NCBI GenBank assembly: GCA_030704615.1
Contig: CM060731.1
Location: 88,578,756 to 88,642,755 of the forward strand
From: Takakia lepidozioides
Lineage: Eukaryota > Streptophyta > Takakiopsida > Takakiales > Takakiaceae
Length of the DNA: 64,000 nucleotides
Reading direction: 5' to 3'
Part shown: in pieces, positions 48,756 through 59,400 of the stretch
Position numbering within the stretch: the first letter of the stretch is position 1
Layout of the letters: the number at the start of each line of letters is the position of its first letter
The notes under the pieces: model-generated
What the model was told of the DNA's origin: nothing
Database searches by the model: none
What the model saw: the letters and a program-made list of their open reading frames with translations, nothing else
Made by a program: the position numbers and the translations under genes

Positions 48756-49342
48756 GTCTTTACGTTTGGAAAAGCTTTTCCGTGAGAAAATGTGCACAAA
48801 CAAGTGGTCATGGATTCAAAGCCACATAGGTGTATGGAAGATGTCAACCATTATAATCAACCCGCCTATAAAAATGAGATAGCTAGGTCAACTATATATT
48901 TAAAGAAACGAAGGGACTTTAGAGTCTTGGAGGTAGGTTTAGACAATTGTGTTGCCCCATTTACAACCAGCAGAAGGTGTCCACCTTCCAAATGCCAGTA
49001 GTTCTTCGACGTGAAGTCATGACATCATACATATATTTCAGCATGAGTCTTGGGTAGCACGTGCGCAAGTTCATGCCTCAGTGAGCGTGCTAAGAGAATA
49101 TATCAGAAATTCCAAGAACATTCTTAGAAGATACTTAGGCGAAACTAAAATGTGCTCACACACAATATAAATGTAAAACTTTTCGAAATGTTTGCTCACG
49201 TGAGCACAAGCCACATATATGGGGCTTAGGGAATTTTCTTTGAGGGCCAATTCCTTATACCATGCCTGGTAATTGAATATTGTTGTATTTTTCATCATTC
49301 GATATTGTCACTCATAACCGTCCATAATATATAGTCACAGTT

Positions 49343-49929
49343 CATTTTGTTTGGCTCTCATTTTAGAATAATTGGGTCTTTAAGTCTCACGTGTGGGCCA
49401 GGCAGCGCACGGACGCACAAACGCAAGGTCGTCCCCGCCTTCCCCCGCGACCACCCGACGGATCTACCCATGGGTCTGGGTCTGCTCGGGTGGTCTACTC
49501 GTGGGTCTGGTTCTGCTCAGGTCCAACTGTAGGGTCTACTCGCAGGTCCGGGTTTGCTCGGGTCTGCTCGGGACTTAGAAAATTTTCCGGGAAAACTCAC
49601 CCGTAAAAAGGACCATCATTAATGCACATGCAGCACCATCCAGAGTCACCCACAGCCTCTCAAATATCAATCATTTCACCCGACCACCACACTACCACCA
49701 CGCTACTACAAAAATATATATATCTCTTAACCGCAGTCAGCCCCAACGTGGCCTAGGAGGGTGGACCCAGGGTCAGTGCCTGCGAACCCTACCTTGCGGA
49801 CCGTAGCCACGTCATAGGTTGCGGTAGGGCCACCCGAAACCACCCCTCGTCCGTGCGTAGGGCCCCTTGCGTGGCCCACACTTGAGACTTAAAGACCCAA
49901 TTATTCAAAAATGAGAGGCATTTTGTTTT
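49343..49929. mobile_element. Long inverted-repeat element (MITE or Mutator-like), about 590 bp
   Basis: Arms of about 58 bp: the left contains AATAATTGGGTCTTTAAGTC then CGTGTGGGCCA, and the right arm at 49872-49929 is its inverted near-copy (AATAATTGGGTCTTTAAGTC then AAGTGTGGGCCA on the minus strand). The interior is GC-rich with GGGTCTGGGTCTGCTCGGG-type words. The outermost bases and target duplication could not be fixed. Long arms would suit a Mutator-like MITE. Confidence 0.65.
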
Positions 49930-50051
49930 GCCCACAAAACTGTTGGATGTTGACGAACCGCAATTATTACACGTTAGAACTATGAAACATCATAAAAAAT
50001 AGCACCATTTTTAGTTTGAGTAGCTACTTTCCATCTCCTTTATATATATAT

Positions 50052-50290
50052 ACTAGTGTGGTCTGTCACATATTCCAAAATAACCCAATTTGCTCTTTTT
50101 TCATGAATTTCCAGTGACAAAAAATACTTGAAATTCAATATATCCCACAACACATGTCCAAAAATTATGAAACCGCCTCAATGCACCCTTACTTATTGAG
50201 GGCTTTCAGCGGTATCAAGACCCCGAACGGAGACCATGTGGTTTGGGAGATCTCAACGACGGTACGAAACAAAACAAGCGGCTAGTTGCG
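50052..50290 (+). repeat. Dispersed repeat copy C
   Basis: Begins ACTAGTGTGGTCTGTC and carries the blocks TTTTTTCATGAATTTCCAG, ACTTGAAATTCA, GAGGGCTTTC, GGTATCAAGACC, GGGAGATCTCAACGAC and ACAAAACAAG shared with copies at 16.6 and 17.6 kb. Just after it, AAGCGGCTAGTTGCGTAATG resembles 35200-35223 (AAGCGGCTAGTCGCGTAATG), so the repeat or its target has a further relic there. Confidence 0.65.
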
Positions 50291-50639
50291 TAATGGCCCC
50301 ACCCTAATTGAAAGGTTAGGATTGTCCGTCCTCATTTTATTGAAATAAAAATTATAAATATTGAAAACATAAAATCAAAACTGTCCGAGCACATACAGTA
50401 TTCCCTGAGAAAAAAAATTTAAAAAAAATTATGGAAATATTTTATGTTTTTACCACGATAGAAAATAACAATAATAAATTAATTACAAAGAACAAATGCG
50501 AAAAGATAAAATTGAATGAATGAGGAGGGATAAATTTGAAAAGAACTGACTATAATGGAATTCAAATGTGATAAAACCAAAAAGAAGTGAATGTAATGGA
50601 AGTCACTATCATAAAATTGAGAGAAAAGTGAATATCATA

Positions 50640-50795
50640 GAGCTGAAGGGATAAATCTGAAGGGAATTGAATATAATAGAACTGAAGGGATAAATCTGAA
50701 GGGAACTGAATATAATAGAACTGAAGGGATAAATCTGAAAGGAACTGACATTGACCTGAAGGGATAAATCTGAAGGGAACTGAATATAATGCAAA
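50640..50795. repeat. Tandem repeat, 39-bp period
   Basis: GGGATAAATCTGAAGGGAA recurs with a 39-bp period for about three units and then less regularly. The period is a multiple of three, so it creates a repetitive open frame on the minus strand that is an artefact of the repeat. Confidence 0.85.
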
Positions 50796-51194
50796 TTTAG
50801 CACTCACCAAGTTAGGAATGAATGGGTAATAATAGGCAGATGAGAATCTAGAGTTTCACACCTACTTTTCCAAACAACTGTTGTTAACAACGCCCATACA
50901 AGTGTGCCCATTGACTTTCCCACACACTCATACATACCTATGAAAGATCATAAACAACAGGCTTGCCCAAGGACTCTTTGGTTCCTATAAAATAAAGTAT
51001 ATTGAAGCACATTGAAACATTATGATATGACATTTTTTGAAATCCCCATTGATGAGCCTAATTTATTTAGTAATTCCATATGCATGCGTCAATCTGCAGG
51101 CCAGCTCCATTGTACTGATGCAGGCTTGAAAACATATTTATGATTGATAAAAGTTTCAACTATAATTTCATATTCTTTTTTAAATAAATTAATT

Positions 51195-51410
51195 AATATA
51201 CATAACCGGTTGTATAACCCTCAGTTATAGCGAAAATGATAACCGGATTTATGGATATCCGGAAAAAACATGTCACTCTTAACCGCAACCGGCAGGTTAT
51301 TAGAAAGTCAATAAATTGAAGTAACCAGCCTACAAGGTTCTTTCAATATTGAGTTCCAATGTAACCACAACCGCCTGTTAGAAAAATATATAAATAACCG
51401 CCCAACACTG
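51195..51410 (+). mobile_element. hAT-like element end (CCCAACACTG), flank GTTAGTAC
   Basis: The right end reads TAACCGCCCAACACTG, followed by GTTAGTAC (51411-51418). The interior is filled with AACCGG-type words. The left end was not recognised, so the start is approximate. The same GTTAGTAC word borders the related end at 40.7 kb in opposite orientation. Confidence 0.5.
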
Positions 51411-51439
51411 GTTAGTACCTATGTTAAAAATAAAAATAA

Positions 51440-52815
51440 AATTAGGATATTATTTATAACTACCCTTAGGACTCCTTAGGATTGCCCTAAGGAGTTGTAA
51501 GGGGGAAAATAGAAATATATAGATTATAAGAAAATAAAAACATATATATTATTATTTATAATTACCCTTAGGACTTCTTAGGATAGTCCTACGGAGTCCT
51601 AAGAGGAGAAAAATGGAAAGTCATAAATAATTGCCCTTAAGACCCGTTTAGGCAACCTAATGAGTTAGAAGAGGGGGAAAATGGAACATATAATTATTAT
51701 TATCTATAATTGCCCTTAGGACTCCTTAGGATTGCCCTAAGGAGTTCTAAGAGGGGAAAATAGAAATATATAAATTATTATTATAATTGCCGTTATGACT
51801 CCTTAGGATGGTCCGAAGGAGTAGAGGGAAAAATAAAAACATAGACCTTAGGAATAATTGCCCTTAAGACCCGTTTAGGCAGCCTAAGGGGTTATAAGAG
51901 GGGGAAAATAGAAACGTATAAATTATTATTTATAATTGCCCTTAGGACTCCTCAGGACGGCCTAAGGAGTCCTAAGAGAGGGGAAAATAAAAATATATAA
52001 ATTATTATTTATAATTACCTTTAGGACTTCATAGGACAGTCCTAAGGAGTCCTAAGATGAGAAAAATGGAAAGACATAAATAATTGCTCTTAAGACCCGT
52101 TTAGGCAACCTAAGAGTTTATAAGAGGAGGAAAATAAAAACATATAAATTATTATCTATAATTGCCCTTAGGACTCCTTAGGGCCGCCCTAAGGAGTCCT
52201 AAGAAGGGGAAAATTGAAAGAGGTAAATTATTATTTATAATTGCCCTAGTAGGGCCGCCCTAAGAAGTCCTAAGAAGGGGAAAATTGAAAGAGGTCAATT
52301 ATTATTTATAATTGCCCTAAGGGAGGAAAATAAAAACATATAAATTATTATTTATAATTACCTTTAGGATTTCTTAGAATAGTCCTAAGAGGAAAAAAAA
52401 TGGAAAGACATAAATAATCGCCCTTAAGCCGTTTCGGCAACCTAAAGGGTTATAAGAGGGGTAAACTAGAAACATATAAATGATTATCTATAATTGCGGG
52501 TCCTAAGGAGTCCTAAGGAGGGGAAAACTGAAAGATGTAAAATTATTATTTATAATTGCCTTTATGACTCCTTAGGGCACCCCTAAAGAGTCCTAAGAGT
52601 GGGAAAATAGAATGACATAAATTATTATTTATAATAGCCTCCTAAGAGGGGGAAAATGGAAATATGTATTTTGTTATTTATAATTGCCATTAGGACTCCT
52701 TAGGGCGGCCTTAAGGAGTCCTAAGAGGGGAAAATAGAAAGATGTAAATTGTTCTTTTTTATTGCTCTTAGGACTCCTTAGGGCGGCCCTAAAGAGTCCT
52801 AAGGGGAAAATAAAA
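51440..52815. repeat. Array of palindromic hairpin units (GACTCCTTAGG ... CCTAAGGAGTC)
   Basis: At least ten units contain the arms GGACTCCTTAGG and CCTAAGGAGTCC, separated by 4-8 bp (often GCGGC). They are joined by a spacer of the form AAGAGGGGAAAATAGAAA, ATATAAATTATTATTTATAATTGCC. A second unit type (CTTAAGACCCGTTTAGGCAACCTAAG) is interspersed four times. Each unit could fold into a stem of 10-12 bp. No coding potential. Confidence 0.85.
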
Positions 52816-52829
52816 TAAAATACTATAAT

Positions 52830-52998
52830 AAATATATCAACTTTAAGAATCACTTGTACTATTTATTGGTATGTACCGACAATATGTATGTGACACCATT
52901 TATTACAATTAAAACAAGATTTTATCTTCGATAAACGTTCATACAGCTATTTGTAATGCACCGACATCCTTTTTCAAATAAACCTTCATGAGTTAGTA
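52830..52998 (-). repeat. Inverted copy of the 40.7-40.9 kb flanking repeat, with an uninterrupted GTTAGTAC site
   Basis: Read on the minus strand this segment matches 40711-40905, including GGTGCATTACAAAT and TGTATGAACGTTTATCGA and the poly-T/AT context that follows. Here GTTAGTAC (52992-52999) is present without an adjacent hAT-like end, so it may represent the unoccupied version of the 40.7 kb target. Confidence 0.7.
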
Positions 52999-53094
52999 CA
53001 TATTCAAAAAATGTGTGGGATAAGTAATAAATAGCAACTTTTCATTCTGTTTTCATCCAATTATTTTATTTTTCATTCATTCTTTTTAGACTGT

Positions 53095-53965
53095 ACCTCA
53101 CTTTTTTCCCTATAAGTATAGAAAACGAGGATCATTTTCTTCTCTTTCTTCCGCAAGTTGTTTGCAGACAATAGAACTATAGAACTTTCTCTTCCTTGTT
53201 CTCTTTCATTCTGTTCTCTTTTTTTTCTTTGAAAACTCTATAAGTATACAGAATGAGGATCATTTTCTTCACTTTCTTCTGCAAGCAAGCTTTTTGCATA
53301 GAATAGAATTGTCTCTCAGTTCTGCTCATTTGCCATCATTTGTTTTTCTTCTTTGCTGCTATTGTTTGTTTATGTTTCTTTGTTCTTTCGGTTCCGTGAA
53401 AAAATAGAACTGTCTCTTAGTTCTTCTTAGTAGCCTTCATTTGTCTTTCACTTTCTGTTCTTTGTTTTCTTTCCTGTTTCTTCTTTGCTTTTGTTGTTTG
53501 TTTATGTTGCTTTGTTCTTTTGGTTCTGTGGCAAAATGAACTGTCTACTAGTTCTAGTTCTGAATAGCCTTCATTTGTTTTTTTCCTTCGTTTTCTGTTC
53601 TTTGTTTATGTTTCTTTCCGATCTCTATTCTTTGTATTTCTGTGTGAATTGTACAGCAAAATAGAACTTTCCATTCTTTCTTTCTCTTCGTTATTTCTCT
53701 TTCGTTTTGTTTCTTTGCTCTTCGTTTGTCTTTCTTCTTTGCTTCTGTTGTTTGTTTATGTTTTTTTGTTCTTTCGGTTCTGTGGCAAAATAATGTCTCC
53801 TAGTTCTTCTGAGTAGCCTTCATTTGTTTTTTTCTTTCACTTTCTGTCTTTGTTTATATATATTTTTTAATCTCTGTTCTTTGTACTTCTGTGTGAATTA
53901 CTCAGCGGAATAAAACCTTCCCTTCTTTCTTTCTCTTTCGTTTTGTTTTGTTTTTTTTTGTTCTA
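53095..53965 (+). repeat. T-rich degenerate tandem repeats (about 127-132 bp period)
   Basis: TTGTTTGTTTATGTT recurs at 53362, 53494 and 53748, with a missing member between the last two. Each copy is followed by TTGTTCTTTCGGTTCTGTG, a GAACTGTCTC-AGTTCTTCT stretch and AGCCTTCATTTG. A second duplication (CTATAAGTATA then GAGGATCATTTTCTTC) opens the region near 53110 and 53240. Confidence 0.7.
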
Positions 53966-54860
53966 ACATATTTGACACACTATCAGATAACTACCAAAAA
54001 CACTATCTTATATTTCCAAGAAATCATCAAAATTCATTACACTATGATTATGCCACTTGAATGTTACATCATAATCTATAGTGTATATGATATTCAAGCA
54101 TGATATCAATATAGTATATACAAGTTAGAGATTATAAATATTTAATTATAATCAGAATTATATATATAGTATAAGTAAGTATATGAAAAATGAATATTTA
54201 TATTATATTAAATAAATAAATTTAAAAATAATTAAATGTATTTTAAAATCTACCTATAATCTAACGACGCTACACAAATCAACTATCATTCCATCAACCA
54301 GTCAATTATCATAAATCAATCATTATCAGTTACAATCATGTGTTATTTTTATTTCCTACATAATTATTTATTCATATCACTTTATATCTTATCATTATAT
54401 TTTTATATTTCAAATTTAAAATATTTTATAATTTATATAAATAAACATACTAAAAACTTTATTTACAAGAATCAAAATTATAATTTATTTATTTATTTAA
54501 ACATAATGATGTATATTATATATCATAAAATAAATATATTGTCAATTTATACCATGCTTTCAATGTCAGATTCATCATTCCAATTTAAATCAAATCAATC
54601 AAGTTATCTAACATATTACATCTCAAAAACTTCAAATATTTCAAATATACTATTTAATTAACGAATTTAATTAACGAATAATAATTTAAAATAGATATAT
54701 ATATTATAATATGTATTAAATACTTTAAATATAAATCAATATATAATATGTTATGTACAATACTATATTATATCATGTTTTCAACCTCAGATTTCATCAT
54801 TTCAATAAATTCAAGATCCATTCAATCAAATTGTTTATCATATTATATTTCAAAATCTCC
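53966..54860. other. Very AT-rich spacer without supported gene
   Basis: AT content is visibly above that of the neighbours. The longest frame (54338-54661) is made of Tyr, Ile and Asn codons expected from AT-rich sequence and lacks any recognisable motif, so I do not call it. Confidence 0.5.
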
Positions 54861-54906
54861 ATTTTTTTTAACCTTTATGGTTAATCTTTAAGGCCTTTGG
54901 GCCATA

Positions 54907-54958
54907 ATTTTTGTATGCTATAATGGATAGCTGTAAGGGTTCGAATCCCTATACAAAA
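54907..54958 (+). other. tRNA-like fold lacking an anticodon arm (SINE head or tRNA relic)
   Basis: A short sequence folds as follows. The acceptor-like stem TTTTTGTAT pairs with ATACAAAAA. A D-arm-like GCTA-TAATGGA-TAGC covers 54916-54930, then TGTA. A T-arm AGGG-TTCGAAT-CCCT covers 54935-54949. The box B consensus GGTTCGAATCC is perfect, and GCTATAATGGATAGC resembles box A. The anticodon arm is absent. A run of Ts follows 60 bases later, which could end Pol III transcription. It may be a SINE head or a deleted tRNA copy. Confidence 0.45.
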
Positions 54959-55067
54959 AAAATTCTTTTTGGTGAAAACCAGGGCTGAAACCAGTCCAAT
55001 CTGATATAGGAGTTTTTTTTTTGTTTTTTTTTTTGGTGGTTTTTTTTTTTTTGGTTTGTTTTTGTTT

Positions 55068-55860
55068 AATCACTCTAAAAAATCCTTAGAGCGGCTCAGA
55101 GCGGCTCTAAGGGATCCTTAGATCGATTGCAAATAGCAATATAGTTTATTATGTTTTCTTACTCTAAGTAATGCTTAGATCAAATGTGAATAGCCATTTA
55201 GATTTTTTTTGTTTTCCCGCTCTAATAAATCCTTAGAGCGGCTTTGAAGGATCCTTGTAGCAAATACAAATAGCAATGTAGCTTTTTCTGTTTCCCAGCT
55301 GTAGAAAATCCTAGAGAGGCTTAGAGCGGCTCTAAGGGACCCTTAGAGCGAATGTAAATAGCAATTTATCTTTTTTTATTTTCTTACTCTAAGTAATACT
55401 TACATAGAATGTAAGTAGCAAATTAGTTTTTTTTGTTTTTCCACTCTAAAAAAACCCCTAGAGCGGCTCTAAAGGATTCTTAGAGCGAATATAAATAGCA
55501 ATTTAGCTTTTTCTGTTTTCCCGCTGTATGAAATCCTTAGAGTGGCTTAGAGCGGTTCTAAGGGATCCTTAGAACGAACGTAAATAGCAATTTAGCTTGT
55601 TTATTTTTTCGAATCTAACAAAAACCAATCTTACATTGGCGGATATTCAGGGATCGTTAGAATAAATGTAAAAAATATGTTAAGGTTTATCTTACCGATT
55701 TGTTTTCCCGCTCTATAAAATTGGCTTAGAACGCTATAAGGGATCCTTACCAACAAACGTAAATAATAATTTAGTTTTTTTTATTTTTCCAATTTAAGAG
55801 ATCCTTACATTGGCTCTAAGGAATCATTAGAATAAATGTAAAAAATATGTTTAGGGTTTT
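55068..55860. repeat. Degenerate tandem array (CTCTAAG / AAATAGCAATTTAG units)
   Basis: About eight units carry AAATAGCAATTTAGCTTTTT or a variant, with spacings near 55 or 86 bp. Each is joined to GTTTTCCCGCTCTAA, CCTTAGAGCGGCT and TAAGGGATCCTTAGAGCGAA, which contains a short inverted repeat around GGATCC. The theme (palindrome plus AT-rich spacer) resembles the 51.4-52.8 kb array but the sequence is different. Confidence 0.75.
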
Positions 55861-56455
55861 TCTTCTTGGTCATGGTTGACTGTTGAGGCCCTATGGCACC
55901 ATTTGAGATTTAAATCTTCTTCCCCTTCAATAATTCAACTATTAAAAATATAGTTATTTGGCTAAAAATAATGTGATTTTTTGGCTAAAATATATTAAGG
56001 TTTAGCCAGAACTTGTCGACGTGGCCTTCTGTCTTGCCAAGAAACAAAAACTTGGCACTAGCTGGCATCCTAAAGAAAAATTATACAAAGTTAGCTGGAC
56101 ACTACGACCTACCCACCAGAACACCTCAAAATATGCAGAAAATAAATCGTGTGACGAAAAAATACTGAGACAGTACACAATACTTTTGTTTTATTTCCAA
56201 ATCTTACACAGTTACCTTGCAAAATTTCATGGCATCAATGGCTGCCAACCAGAGGCCTAGTGATTAAGTCCAAAATTGAAGGACTCAATATAGTTAATCA
56301 CTTTGCCTACTGTTGCTCGAAAAAAATGTTTGAGGGGGCTTCAGTAAGTTTACAAACCAGTCAGACAAGTTTGGCTTTACACATTGTTAGGCTGAGAAAC
56401 CTACAAAGGTGCAGATAGAAGGGACCTTGGATCCTTACTCCAAGTATGATAAATC
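55861..56455. other. Spacer downstream of the MEE22-like gene
   Basis: Left of the stop at 56456 this should include the 3' untranslated region. The plus-strand frame at 56021-56260 has no recognisable family. Nothing else seen. Confidence 0.4.
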
Positions 56456-59400
56456 CTAAAGGGACAGGAATTTGATTCTTAAGGAGGATGACAATCTATC
56501 TTGTTGACTGTTGTCCAAGGAATTATACCACCCCCTTACAATGGCCATGTACTTGCTCTGCTCTGTCTCTGCTGCTAGTGCTTTTACCTTCAGATCATCA
56601 TCAGATATAGGCGAGGCAAGCTGCAAAAGCGCTTGAGCTGCTGCGGCCTGTGCAGCCTCTGAAAAACCATCATGCAGCAGTACTGCACACAGCCGCTCCC
56701 TCAGAAGCTCGACACCTGGTAGCTCGTTTACTCCGTTGATGATGCCCAATCTGCAGAGTGAAAACATAACTGATAATCAGCTGAAAGCACATGAACTAGC
56801 CATACTGACACCAGGAAAAATGTGCCAGCAGGAAGTTGTCAAGAGATCCTATTGCACAAACATGGCAGCCAGACATGATGCATAGATGGTTTAGGCGGGA
56901 TATGATTTCTAAGATCTGCACACTGCAAACGAGGATCTGGAGAAACTGAGAAGCTGATGTGACAACAGCTGGAGTTAAAAACAGATGTAAGCAGATTTAA
57001 GTTTGTATACCGGTTGAGAGTTTAGAGACGTGTACACACACACACACCTTCCAAGGATGCCGAGTAGATGTGCAACAACGACAACAGTAACTTGCACAGC
57101 TCCAGGGGTCACCATGCTCCATAAATGGCCTATAATGAGGTCATTGTAGGTCCACTCCCAGCCCTGTGCAACATCCATCCCAGGCAGTCCATCAGTCACC
57201 AAGAGTTTCCGAAAATTCCACCCCTGCATCATACCAGTATTTATGCTACAAAATGTGCATGTGCATGTGCTTACCACCATATCACTACAGAGAAATCGGA
57301 CTTCTTATGCTAGAGCCTTGGCGTAGTGTAGCGAGACAATTCCTTGAAGATTTTAGAAAATGCAATCCCCTACAAGCTAAACCCCCCTGAGCTAAGATTC
57401 CTCAACAGCAGTATTTGGTGGGCAAAATTTGGGCAATGTACCATCTATGGTGCAGTTGTGTATCCAGAAAGCTAAGTTGAAGAACAGAAGGAAAGTCACA
57501 TGGTACAGCAACTAAAGGTGTAATTCCAATAATGAACTTCTCAGAAAAGATAACAGTTTTACTCCCTGGTGACACTACCATCTCAATTTGACGTCTTCAA
57601 TGTCATTGCTGTAAATTGTACAAGGACCGAAGAGGTGCATACCAGATGAAGTGCCACAAGTTCCAGAGCATGGGATGTGCTACAGAAACTGCTTTGCAAG
57701 TCATGGCCTCCTGTAGAATCCACTTGCAACAGTTCAGATCGAGACCCATGCTGTACCACTCTTGCCTTCATAACCTCCTTTGTTTCTCCTGTCTTGAAGG
57801 ACTGAGTTGTGCCAACTTCAGAGTGGCAAGGCCTCAGGCTGCCTGCACCTACATCTAGCAAGCAAGTGGCTGGCTGGGCTGGACACTTCATTTCTTCAGA
57901 ACCTGCACCACCGGAGGCCCTCACCATAAAGCTGCAGTCCACACTTGCTGGATGCACATTAATTGTAGAGATGGAACCCTGTGGAGATGACAGGACATGC
58001 TGGAGTGCCTCCAGCAGTATGGGCAGAAATCCCCGCAGCCCGTGCTTACTCTCTACCCCAAGGCAATCACGAAGTAGCTGCAACTCCTGCCCATTCAGTA
58101 GCAAACCTTCACCTTCTTTGAACTCAGGTTGTGGGTTTATCTTTTCCTTTCGACTTCTACCTGTGTCCACATCAATCAGGAGTTCGGCAATGATTGCATG
58201 CACAGCTTGGTCTACCAGATCATTGGCTGCAGTAGCAAAAATAGCATTGCCACACACAAAAGCAAAGGAGGATATTGTTGCAAGCAGCCAGCTGCTTTCG
58301 TGCAAACAGTTACGAAGTACTGCATATACTACGCCTTGCAAGACACCCAACTTGCCGTATGCTTGACACAATGCTGCCAGTATCTTGGCTCCTGCCTTCA
58401 CTTTCTCAATTGTCCTTTCTTGACAAATGCATCCTGAATATTGTGAGCAAGGTTCTCTGCAATATTCCTGCTGAATGCCTGAAGTAGAAAGTGCCTCGAG
58501 GTTGTCAACTCCGCAAAGTTGGAAGTTGCCTTTGATCACAAATCTCTGTAGCTGTCTCACAAGAAAATCGATTGCCTGGCACTCGGGTGGTAGCATCTCC
58601 AGCAGTTCCTTGCAGGTCATCACTGCATAATAGCAAATTCAGAGGCTCAGAAAGACCCTTGCACTTGACGGCATCTGTAGTTACTGATTGGGATCCTTGG
58701 AAATCAAACCAGTCAAGTAGACAAACAGAAAAACATCTTACAGTGGATTAAAAGATGGCTTGCAAGACTCTTTCCACGTCATAGCTTCTTTCTCCTACCT
58801 TCTGATTTGAAAGTCACTTAACAAAATGGAATCTACCTTGCTTCACACATGCAACCAGTTGACCCAGGACATCTTGAAGAGAAAGCTGTGGAGAGGGAAA
58901 GAGTTCCATTCTACACTCATGCTGCCACAGCAACAACACCTCGGCTAATGCCAAAGCCAACATGCCCAACAAGTCCCTACAAAACCCACATATCATCAAA
59001 TTAGAAGAGCAGCCAAAACTTCTTAGTCTTCCTCCATTTCATCGTTGGATACCCAAGCACTCCAACACTAGTTTGTGTGGAAACTCCTCATGAGTTGTGT
59101 AACCTCTACAAATCCAGTTTGAATCTTCACTCCTCACAACAAGCTTACTCAAGAAAGTTGTGTGTCGTGTGTATGGTTTAGGATTTGACGAGGTTAAAAA
59201 ACTTCCCTCGTCCATCATGATTCCTGAACTTCAAACCACATTTACTTTCACTAAGGGATCCAGCATGCAATAGGCCCAAACCTGTGTAAGTCGTCTGCCC
59301 CTTCCTCTACTGCTTCTGAGGTTCCCAATCAATATTCCTCTAAAAATGAAAAGCCCAGGGGTTGAATGTTTAAAGCAGAACAAGCAGGGAACCCAGATGA

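Noticed and set aside
50562-50810. Minus-strand frames with repeated SDLSLQFYYIQ
   Set aside because: Produced by the 39-bp tandem repeat; no codon or motif evidence for a protein.
54338-54661. 107-residue frame rich in Tyr, Ile and Asn
   Set aside because: Expected from the local AT composition; no motif, no splice context.
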